Part shown: positions 45,501 through 51,554 of the stretch, in pieces
How the letters are laid out: each line of letters starts with the position of its first letter
Numbering within the stretch: position 1 is the first letter of the stretch
Source of the DNA: F23-B02 sp963613665
Lineage (GTDB): Bacteria > Bacillota > Clostridia > Oscillospirales > Oscillospiraceae
Assembly: GCA_963613665.1 (NCBI GenBank)
Contig: CAVEAL010000016.1
Span: forward strand, 1-51,554
Direction: 5' to 3'
DNA: 51,554 nt
Position numbers and translations under genes: made by a program
The notes under the pieces: generated by a model
Databases searched by the model: none
Told to the model about the DNA's origin: nothing
What the model saw: the letters and a program-made list of their open reading frames with translations, nothing else

Positions 45501-46433
45501 TTATTCATATTCACCGCCGCCGATGAACTCGCGTATCAGCGCGTCGGGGGCGACGAGCTTTTCGTCTATAACGCCGAAGAGCTGGAGCGCAGGAAGTACC
45601 GTGCGCAGCTCGTCATAGCGCTCTATGCCCTCGGGAATGGAGGAGAACAGCCGGGTAGCCGTTTCGTTCATGACCGCCATCTCGTAGGGGAAGGCCGAGT
45701 CGAACAGAAAGTTTGCCTTGTTCTTGAACGGTGAGATGTAGCTCTTTTCGCCCCTGCGCACGTTTGCCCACATCCTTAGCGTCATCGCAGGGTCCGCGCC
45801 GCGGAAGTTATAGTCGCGCACCGTGCGCCGCACGAGCCTGAACCATGTGCCCTTGAAGCATACCTGTCCGTTGAACTCAACATTGCTGCGCGCGGAGATG
45901 TAGAGCTTGAATGCGTCGGGGTGCTTTTCGGTTATCATGTCGTTCAGGGCGTGTATGCCTTCGAAAACGACTATCTCGTCCTTTTTGAGCTTTATTGATT
46001 TCGACGGCTCAAGCACACGCATCTGACGCGAGAACTCGTATTTCGGCACAAATATGCGCTTGCCCTCGGCGAGCATGGTGAAGTGCTCGTTTAACAGCTC
46101 CATATCGAGGCACAGGGGTGACTCAAGGTCAATATCGCCCTCAGGGGTTCGCGGAGCGGTCGCGGGATCAACGGTCTTGAAATAGTCGTCCATGCCGACG
46201 TAGTGGGAGTGAACGCCGCGGCGTTCGAGCTCCTCGCTTATCTTGCGCGCAGTGGTCGTTTTACCCGAGCCGGACGGGCCGGACATCAGAACGATCGGAC
46301 TGCGCCTGCTGTTTTTGATTATTTCATCCGCCGCGTCCTTCACACGCTTTGCATACACATCGTCGCACTCCTCGATAAAGCCCTTGGGGTCGGCGACAGT
46401 GCGGAAGTTGATCTCTTTGAGGTCAAATGCCAT
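45501..46433 (-). CDS. P-loop kinase related to uridine kinase/phosphoribulokinase
   Basis: This 310-residue protein has Walker A GPSGSGKTTTARK near residue 51, and VGMDDYFKTVDPATAPRTPEG with DIDLESPLCLDMELL near 80-110, the uridine-kinase pattern (DDYY, then DFDxPxA-like). DEIVVFEGIHALND near 150 is the Walker B/EGI region. An N-terminal extension of about 45 residues and a long C-terminal half separate it from housekeeping Udk (about 210 residues). It probably phosphorylates a nucleoside or a sugar phosphate. Its start overlaps the hemZ stop (TAATG), so it is translated from the hemZ transcript; the link to porphyrin or radical-SAM chemistry is not evident. Confidence 0.82.
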   Translation of the reverse strand: MAFDLKEINFRTVADPKGFIEECDDVYAKRVKDAADEIIKNSRRSPIVLMSGPSGSGKTTTARKISEELERRGVHSHYVGMDDYFKTVDPATAPRTPEGDIDLESPLCLDMELLNEHFTMLAEGKRIFVPKYEFSRQMRVLEPSKSIKLKKDEIVVFEGIHALNDMITEKHPDAFKLYISARSNVEFNGQVCFKGTWFRLVRRTVRDYNFRGADPAMTLRMWANVRRGEKSYISPFKNKANFLFDSAFPYEMAVMNETATRLFSSIPEGIERYDELRTVLPALQLFGVIDEKLVAPDALIREFIGGGEYE

Positions 46434-47911
46434 TATTTTTCGCTCTCCTTACCGTAAAAGTCTGTTATGCCCTGCTTGTCGCAGCAGGTTTTTTGTATAC
46501 CGGATATGTATTCGCTCGGATATTTCGGCGCAAAAAAGCGGATGTTCCGCCCGCCTGAGGGGGAGATGAGCTTTGTCGAGCCGCCGCCGCCGAGCGCGAC
46601 GATGGAGCACAGCTCCTCCATGATGCACACATTATATATGTTCTCGCTGCCGGGCTTTGCCCAGCCGACATTTTCAAAGCCGCCGGACATGAACTTCTGC
46701 CTGTACAGGTAATACGGAGCCCAGCCGCCGTCACGCAGCCTTTGGGCCGCAAGATCGAGCATTTTCCCGACCTCGGCATCTGACGGAATGGGGCTTCCCT
46801 CAAGCATTATGCGCGAGCCCTTTTTGAGCGAGAGCGTGTGCACCGTTATGTTCTCCGGCTCGAGCCCTGTGACGGTGTCAAGCGTTTTTTCAAAGCCCTC
46901 CGCGCTGTCGGAGGGAAGTCCCGCGATGAGATCCATGTTCACCGCCATGCCGCCGACCCGTCGCACAGCGTCCAGCGCTTCGAGTATATCCCTTGCCGAG
47001 TGCCTGCGGCCTATGACCTCGAGCACCTCATCGCTCATTGTCTGCGGGTTCACGCTTATCCTGTCAACGCCGTGCGCACGCAGGGTGCGCAGCTTCTCCT
47101 CCGTTATCGTGTCGGGCCTGCCTGCCTCGACTGTGTATTCGCGCAGCCGCGAAAGGTCAAAGCGCTGCTCTATCCTCGAGCACAGCCTGTCGAGCTGCTG
47201 CGCACTCAGCGTAGTCGGCGTTCCGCCGCCCATGTAAACTGATATGACCGAAAGCCCGAGCCTGTTCACGGCCTCGGCTGCCGCGTCGATCTCCTGCATG
47301 AGCGCATCCATAAATGGGGAAATGAGCTTCATGCTCTTTTCGACCGACTGGCTCACAAAGCTGCAATACGAGCACCTCGTCGGGCAGAAGGGTATGCCGA
47401 CGTACAGGCAGATATCACGCTCTCCGAGGCTTTTTACGATGCTTTCCGTCACAAGCGCCGTATCGCGGCAGAGCACGGCGCGCTGTTCGGTAACGTCATA
47501 GTCGGCGATAAATTTTTTCAGCGCCGCGTCCGGACTTCTCCCATTCAGCTCCTCGCGGAAGAGCTTGCCCGGCCTCACGCCCGTGAGCATTCCCCACGCA
47601 GGCCGGCCGTGCCCCGAGCGCCGCGCGGCGCGGTAAAACGCCGTTTTTATTATGCGGCTGCAAAGCTTATCGCGCACTATACCGTCGGTCATGAGAGCGG
47701 TTCTGACGGAGCTTTTGGCTCTGTATTCCGCGCCTTTTATCACAAGGCGGCAGCTTGCCGTCGTGAAGCGCTCACCCTGCGAGAGCTTCAGCTCGACCCT
47801 GTCTCCCCCGGGCCTGCCCTCAGGGTATTCCGGCCGCTCGGCGGGGTAGAGCGACAGCAGCATCTGCTCGGCTGCATATTTATAATCATGTCCGTAAAAA
47901 TAAAGTCTCAC
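46433..47911 (-). CDS. hemZ: HemZ-type radical SAM coproporphyrinogen dehydrogenase-like protein
   Basis: This 492-residue protein has an N-terminal region of about 160 residues (WGMLTGVRPGKLF near 105 is typical of HemZ) and a radical-SAM core with GIPFCPTRCSYCSFVS near 172 (CxxxCxxC). SVYMGGGTPTTLS near 225 and EAGRPDTITEEKLRTLR near 262 follow the HemN/HemZ pattern. HemN members oxidatively decarboxylate coproporphyrinogen III; HemZ homologues are abundant in Clostridia lacking haem synthesis, so the real role may differ. A GTG start at 47911 is preceded by AAGGAGA. A consensus promoter lies at 47943-47971. Confidence 0.88.
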   Translation of the reverse strand: MRLYFYGHDYKYAAEQMLLSLYPAERPEYPEGRPGGDRVELKLSQGERFTTASCRLVIKGAEYRAKSSVRTALMTDGIVRDKLCSRIIKTAFYRAARRSGHGRPAWGMLTGVRPGKLFREELNGRSPDAALKKFIADYDVTEQRAVLCRDTALVTESIVKSLGERDICLYVGIPFCPTRCSYCSFVSQSVEKSMKLISPFMDALMQEIDAAAEAVNRLGLSVISVYMGGGTPTTLSAQQLDRLCSRIEQRFDLSRLREYTVEAGRPDTITEEKLRTLRAHGVDRISVNPQTMSDEVLEVIGRRHSARDILEALDAVRRVGGMAVNMDLIAGLPSDSAEGFEKTLDTVTGLEPENITVHTLSLKKGSRIMLEGSPIPSDAEVGKMLDLAAQRLRDGGWAPYYLYRQKFMSGGFENVGWAKPGSENIYNVCIMEELCSIVALGGGGSTKLISPSGGRNIRFFAPKYPSEYISGIQKTCCDKQGITDFYGKESEK

Positions 47912-47942
47912 GGCGCGTCTCCTTGTGCGATGATAATTAAAA

Positions 47943-47971
47943 ATTATACCACATGGAATTAATTATTACAA
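47943..47971 (-). promoter_or_regulatory. hemZ promoter
   Basis: On the minus strand: TTGTAA (47971-47966), 17 bp, perfect TATAAT (47948-47943). Confidence 0.75.
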
Positions 47972-47985
47972 CAATTTGAAAGATA

Positions 47986-48030
47986 AGCTGCAAACAGAAG
48001 ATGCAGCTATAAAATATGCTGCGATTTTTT
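47986..48030 (+). promoter_or_regulatory. Two mutually exclusive hairpins upstream of the ECF sigma gene
   Basis: AGCTGCA (47986-47992) pairs with TGCAGCT (48002-48008). The GCAGC within that arm (48003-48007) can instead pair with GCTGC (48018-48022), which is followed by GATTTTTT. This is an antiterminator/terminator-like layout; no leader ORF was identified. Confidence 0.4.
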
Positions 48031-48080
48031 GATCTTTTTCGGCGATTTCTGCGTTTATATATATGAAAAGAGGTGAGCAG

Positions 48081-48617
48081 GTGGAGGATGCACTACTTAT
48101 ACATCGGATAAAGCAGGGCGACGAGGCGGCGTTTGAAACTCTCGTGCGGCGGCATTACGAGAACGTCTACGCCTTCTGCTTCCGCCGCTGCGGCGACAGG
48201 GAGCTGGCCGCCGACCTTACGCAGGAGGTGTTCCTCAGGCTCGTCACAGCCGTTTACGGATATTCGGTGACGGGCAGGTTCACAAACTATCTGCTGACCA
48301 TTGCCGTCAACGTCTGCAACGACTATTACAGGCGCAGAAGACCAGCCGGCGCAGAGCTTTCGGAGAACTTGACCGCAGCGCCCGATGCGGAGGAGCGGAT
48401 ACTCGAAAACGACAGCGCCGACGCCGTGCGCCGCGCACTGGACGAGCTTCCCGATGGGCAGCGTGACGCGGTGATACTGCGTTACTGGCACGATATGAAG
48501 CTGCGCGATATCGCTGCGGTGACGGGCGTCCCGCTTGCAACGGCAAAATCACGCCTGCGGCTGGGCATGGCGCGGATGCGGAAAATACTCATGGAGGGTG
48601 AATACGATGAGACTTGA
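48081..48617 (+). CDS. ECF-type sigma-70 family RNA polymerase sigma factor
   Basis: This 178-residue sigma factor has region 2 from about residue 6 to 80 (LVRRHYENVYAFCFRRCGDR, then ADLTQEVFLRLV) and region 4 near 115-170 (LPDGQRDAVILRYWHDMKLR, then VPLATAKSRLRLGMARMRK). Regions 1.1 and 3 are absent, as in group 4 sigma factors. I prefer GTG 48081 (AGAGGTGA just upstream) over ATG 48063, which has no ribosome site. Its last 11 bases overlap the start of a membrane-protein gene, followed by ABC genes. No classical zinc-binding anti-sigma is seen; the membrane protein may take that role. Confidence 0.87.
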   Translation: MEDALLIHRIKQGDEAAFETLVRRHYENVYAFCFRRCGDRELAADLTQEVFLRLVTAVYGYSVTGRFTNYLLTIAVNVCNDYYRRRRPAGAELSENLTAAPDAEERILENDSADAVRRALDELPDGQRDAVILRYWHDMKLRDIAAVTGVPLATAKSRLRLGMARMRKILMEGEYDET

Positions 48618-49332
48618 ATATGACGTTCCTTCACCGCCGGAGGGCGCTGTGGAGCGAACAATAGCGTCGGGTATTCGGCGTATGCGCATTTGCCGGCCGT
48701 CGAAAATGCCGCTTGCAAGGCTGTGCGGGCTGCAAATGGGCAGCTTCTCTCCGCTGTACTGGACAGCACAGCTAATGGCGCTTATCGCCATGCTCTGCCT
48801 GCACTCGGGCGGCACGGCGGACACCGCGTCGGCACAGCTTGCGATGATGGTTTATGCAGGAGCTATAAGCACGCTGGCCTGCCCCGAGCTCATGCGCAAT
48901 ATTTTCTGCCGGATGAGCGAGATAGAGCTGAGCTGCCGCATAAGCGGCGCAGAGCTTCTGGCCGCACGCCTGCTGATAATAGGGGCGGCAGACCTCGCCG
49001 GAGTCACGGCAGCGGCGGTGATCGCTGCGGCAAAATTTCAAACGACGCTTGCCCTTACGCTCGTGACCGGTGCGGCGCTGCTGTTCTCGTCAGCCTTCAT
49101 AACGCTTATCGTACTGCGCGCTCTGCCCGTTATCCGCAGCCGCGCAGCCGCGCTGTCGCTGTCACTGACAGTCTCTGCCGCCGCGGGTATTGTGTGCATG
49201 TCTGTACCGTGGAGCATGCGTGCATGGTCTGTTTTCTGCGCCGTCAGCTTTGTGCTTCTGGCAGCGGAGCTCCGGCGCGAGCTCGGAAACGTAAAAACGG
49301 GAAAGGGGAACGGTATATGGAGCTGTGCCTAA
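48607..49332 (+). CDS. Multi-helix membrane protein linked to sigma factor and ABC genes
   Basis: This 241-residue protein, read from ATG 48607 inside the sigma gene (GGAGGGTG upstream), has a cytoplasmic N-terminus of about 50 residues (EYDVPSPPEGAVERTIASGI) and about six transmembrane helices between about 53 and 225. I do not recognise the family. Because it is between the sigma factor and the ABC ATPase, it may be a membrane anti-sigma or sensor, or a permease subunit of the transporter. Its C-terminus overlaps the ATPase start by 16 bases. Longer in-frame openings upstream lie within the sigma gene. Confidence 0.72.
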   Translation: MRLEYDVPSPPEGAVERTIASGIRRMRICRPSKMPLARLCGLQMGSFSPLYWTAQLMALIAMLCLHSGGTADTASAQLAMMVYAGAISTLACPELMRNIFCRMSEIELSCRISGAELLAARLLIIGAADLAGVTAAAVIAAAKFQTTLALTLVTGAALLFSSAFITLIVLRALPVIRSRAAALSLSLTVSAAAGIVCMSVPWSMRAWSVFCAVSFVLLAAELRRELGNVKTGKGNGIWSCA

Positions 49333-50204
49333 ACAACGTATCAAAGCAGTATAAGGACAAGCTTGCCGTCAATGCGCTGACGCTCACTCTGCGCGAGGGT
49401 GTCTACGGTCTGCTCGGACCGAATGGCTCGGGAAAGACGACGCTCATGCGCATGATCTGCACTATCCTGCGTCCGAGCGGAGGCAGCATCACGCTCGACG
49501 GCGAGGATATCCGCGAACTCGGCGCGGGCTACCGCGACAAGCTCGGCTATCTGCCGCAGGATTTTGGCTATTATCCGAGCTTCACAGGACGTGATTTCCT
49601 CATGTACCTTGCTTCGCTCAAGGGACTGACAAGGTTTCAGTCCGAGGAAAAGTGCGCACAGCTTCTGGAGCTCACGGGTCTCGGTACTGCTGCGGATAAA
49701 AAGCTGCGCACCTATTCCGGTGGCATGCGTCAGCGCATCGGCATTGCTCAGGCGCTCATAAACGATCCGAAAATACTCATTCTCGACGAGCCGACGAGCG
49801 GCCTCGATCCCGCAGAGCGCGCAAAATTCCGCAATCTAATAAGCAGTCTGTCAAAAGAACGCATAATTTTATTATCGACGCACATCGTTTCTGATGTGGA
49901 GTATATCGCCGACCGTATCGTGCTCATGAAAAACGGACAGGCCGCCCTTGAGGACACGGGCGAAGATATATGCAGCGGTATCTCCGGAATGGTGTGGGAG
50001 TGCTGCGCTGCACAGCAGGAGGCGGACAGACTCGCATCGGCGTATGTCGTCACAAATCTGCATAACATGCACGACGGAGTGCATCTGCGGCTGGTATCGG
50101 AAACACGCCCAACGGCGGATGCCGTGCCCGCAGAGCCGAAGCTTGAGGATCTGTACCGCTATTATTTCAGACAGGAGCTTGAAAATGGATCTGATAAAGC
50201 TTGA
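49317..50204 (+). CDS. ABC transporter ATP-binding protein
   Basis: This is a 295-residue ATPase. Walker A GPNGSGKTT near residue 34-42, Q-loop LGYLPQDFGYYPSFT near 75, signature TYSGGMRQRIG near 128, Walker B ILILDEPTSGLD near 148 and switch His in LLSTHIVSDVE near 184 are all consensus. The C-terminal 75 residues (about 220-295) form a variable domain without recognised fold. The type matches ABC-2 transporters of the bacitracin/antibiotic-export and natA/natB group. The ATG at 49317 lies 16 bases before the upstream stop, and the gene overlaps the permease start by 20 bases. Confidence 0.9.
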   Translation: MELCLNNVSKQYKDKLAVNALTLTLREGVYGLLGPNGSGKTTLMRMICTILRPSGGSITLDGEDIRELGAGYRDKLGYLPQDFGYYPSFTGRDFLMYLASLKGLTRFQSEEKCAQLLELTGLGTAADKKLRTYSGGMRQRIGIAQALINDPKILILDEPTSGLDPAERAKFRNLISSLSKERIILLSTHIVSDVEYIADRIVLMKNGQAALEDTGEDICSGISGMVWECCAAQQEADRLASAYVVTNLHNMHDGVHLRLVSETRPTADAVPAEPKLEDLYRYYFRQELENGSDKA

Positions 50205-51387
50205 ATTTAAAAAGCTGTTCACTCCGCTGACGGTCGTTGCGCTCGCGGTAATGCTGACGGTGAATATGTACGCGGCGTTCATGCATCAGGGCGTGTTTTA
50301 CGCAGGGGAACGGCGGTCGGAGCTTTGCGAATTGAAGGCGAGAGAGCGCGAAATGCGCGGCGCGATAGACGATGAGTGGATAGCCGCACGCAATGCCGAG
50401 GTGCAGGCTGTCCTGAGCGCTCCGGAGTATCAGAAAAACGAGGAGGAGCTCGAGGAGCTTCGCCGCCATATGCGCGAGGAGGGCTTATCCGAAGCACTGA
50501 TCGAGGAGCAGCTTGCAGTGCCGTATAATCGCCTGAACGCCGAGGGAATCGGCAAATACGAACAGACAGAGCCGTATATCGTTGCCGCAAATTTTTATAA
50601 TCATGCGGAGATGAAAAAGCAGGATCTTCTTAATGAATACGCCGGTGACGAGGCCGTGTGCGCGGACATAACGGAGCGCTACGACAGGCTTATAAACGAC
50701 TACACGGCATTTTACGACTACTCTCTTGCATACGAAAACATTCAGTACGCCGCGGCGAATATGCTCCATCTCACGATAGGCATACCGGTGCTCGTCGGCC
50801 TTGCGCCGCTGTTTGCCCGCGAGCGGGCGCGCAGGACCGACGCGCTGCTGCTGTCGTCAAAGCGGGGCAGGCACGAGCTTGCACGGGCAAAGATCTGCGC
50901 CGGAGCGCTGTTTGCAGCTCTCGTGTGGCTGATAATGGCGGCATCCGTCACGACCTATGCGCTGCTGTTCTTCGGCACGCAGGGCTACGGCGGACTGTGG
51001 CAGTCGTTCACGGACATAACGTCGCCGCTGCTATGGACGATCGGACAGGCGGTCGTGATAGAACTGCTTACCTGTCTTGCCGGCACGCTGTTTTTCGCCT
51101 TCGCCGTAATGCTCATCTCGGAGCTTTCGCGCAGCATGTTCCTTGCGGTGATACTCGCCGCCGCACTGCTGCTAACGCCGATGTTTCTCGACCTGACAGC
51201 GAAAACGGCGGTGTTTCTGCCGACCTTTATCATGCGCGGCGTGGCGATATGGTCGAGCTATCTTCCGTCAAAGCTCTTCGGCAGCGTTGTGCCGAGGCAG
51301 TACCTCGCCCTTGCGGCTGCGGCTGTGCTCAGCGCCGCCTGTGCCGCCGCCTCCGTGCGGGTATTTGCCTCCTCGCAGGCAAGGTAA
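50185..51387 (+). CDS. ABC-2 type permease with large extracytoplasmic domain
   Basis: This 400-residue protein has one N-terminal helix (about 12-32), then about 170 residues rich in Glu, Ala and Leu with coiled-coil-like stretches (LKAREREMRGAIDDEW, EELRRHMREEGLSEAL), presumed outside, then five or six helices (about 190-400). RERARRTDALLLSSKRGRHEL near 212-232 resembles the coupling helix region of ABC-2 permeases. ATG 50185 has CAGGAGC upstream. It closes the sigma-membrane-ATPase-permease cassette, followed by a terminator at 51413-51439. The substrate is unknown. Confidence 0.85.
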   Translation: MDLIKLEFKKLFTPLTVVALAVMLTVNMYAAFMHQGVFYAGERRSELCELKAREREMRGAIDDEWIAARNAEVQAVLSAPEYQKNEEELEELRRHMREEGLSEALIEEQLAVPYNRLNAEGIGKYEQTEPYIVAANFYNHAEMKKQDLLNEYAGDEAVCADITERYDRLINDYTAFYDYSLAYENIQYAAANMLHLTIGIPVLVGLAPLFARERARRTDALLLSSKRGRHELARAKICAGALFAALVWLIMAASVTTYALLFFGTQGYGGLWQSFTDITSPLLWTIGQAVVIELLTCLAGTLFFAFAVMLISELSRSMFLAVILAAALLLTPMFLDLTAKTAVFLPTFIMRGVAIWSSYLPSKLFGSVVPRQYLALAAAAVLSAACAAASVRVFASSQAR

Positions 51388-51412
51388 ATAAATTGCAGAC
51401 AGCAGATATCGG

Positions 51413-51439
51413 AAATGCCCGGACTCGTTCCGGGCATTT
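51413..51439 (+). terminator. Terminator of the sigma/ABC cassette
   Basis: AAATGCCCGG pairs perfectly with CCGGGCATTT over a 7-base loop; only a short T-run follows. Confidence 0.7.
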
Positions 51440-51449
51440 GAGACTTTCA

Positions 51450-51554
51450 AAAAACCTATGCTGCTGCGTGAAGATGACCGCGCAGCGGGGGAGTTCGAGG
51501 GGGGCAAGACCCGCCTCGAGTTAGATAAACCGCCGTCGAAATCCTTGAAATTTC
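51450..51554 (+). repeat. Copy 3 of the structured repeat (3' end cut by the window edge)
   Basis: It begins at AAAACCTATGCTGCTGCG, matching the far end of copy 2, and continues with small differences in the GCTGCG/CGCAGC hairpin loop to the window end. Its last 55 bases (51500-51554) are identical to bases 1-55. Confidence 0.92.

Noticed and set aside
1..51554. The window as a circular plasmid or phage
   Set aside because: The 55-base end identity is inside a repeat with another internal copy, and rpsB, tsf, recA, proS, cysS and gap are chromosomal. No replication or phage gene is present.

Overview
The window looks like chromosomal DNA of a GC-rich, Gram-positive gut-type Clostridia, most likely from the Oscillospirales/Ruminococcaceae. 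The pointers are a YlmC/YmxH sporulation-type PRC-barrel protein, a Noc/ParB-like protein without ParA, GlgC/GlgD pairing, HemZ, YqhQ (DUF1385), a cysteine T-box leader, SLH-domain surface anchoring and a ferredoxin-dependent 2-oxoacid oxidoreductase. This is inference from gene content; no 16S gene is present. No phage, transposase, integrase or CRISPR array was recognised. The first and last 55 bases of the window are identical and lie inside a repeat that also occurs at 37.1-37.3 kb, so the window is probably a contig broken at repeat copies.

Layout. 0-4.8 kb: a four-helix membrane protein, a YjjG-type nucleotidase, a phosphopantetheinyl transferase overlapping an HD-domain protein, a GT2 glycosyltransferase, a small membrane protein and a Nudix hydrolase. 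4.8-7.8 kb: proS, divergent from an unusual HAAS-like/Glu-Pro-Ala-rich/membrane protein and its 63-residue partner. 7.9-15.2 kb: prs-pth, then the glycogen cluster glgC-glgD-glgP plus a PfkB kinase. 15.3-18.6 kb: noc-like, ylmC/ymxH, rpsB-tsf and a highly folded noncoding stretch. 18.6-20.4 kb: cysS under a T-box. 20.4-27.5 kb: a compact minus-strand run (response regulator, sensor kinase, yqhQ, prmC, recA, recX, rimO, pgsA). 27.7 kb: tRNA-Leu(CAA), followed by a LysR, a MarR and a heterodimeric ABC exporter that look acquired. 33.2-37.0 kb: a por-type oxidoreductase (gamma, delta, alpha, beta) divergent from an IclR regulator, with a perfect inverted repeat on both -35 boxes. 37.1-40.2 kb: the structured repeat and a 960-residue LRR/SLH surface protein. 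40.6-47.9 kb: DUF1275, MBL-fold hydrolase, TSUP transporter, GAPDH, a sensor kinase without a visible phospho-acceptor His, a P-loop nucleoside-kinase-like protein and hemZ. 48.1-51.4 kb: an ECF sigma factor, a membrane protein and an ABC-2 transporter in overlapping reading frames.

The genes combine into several modules: glycogen synthesis and breakdown (glgC/D/P), translation (proS, cysS, rpsB, tsf, pth, prmC, rimO, tRNA-Leu), DNA repair (recA/recX), ferredoxin-linked oxoacid metabolism with a local IclR regulator, and three signalling or transport cassettes. The items most worth a second look are the roughly 190-bp multi-hairpin repeat, a second three-way-junction-like element between tsf and cysS, an apparent AUC start codon at 6446 and the IclR/por inverted repeat. 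All functional names rest on motif reading; no search was run.
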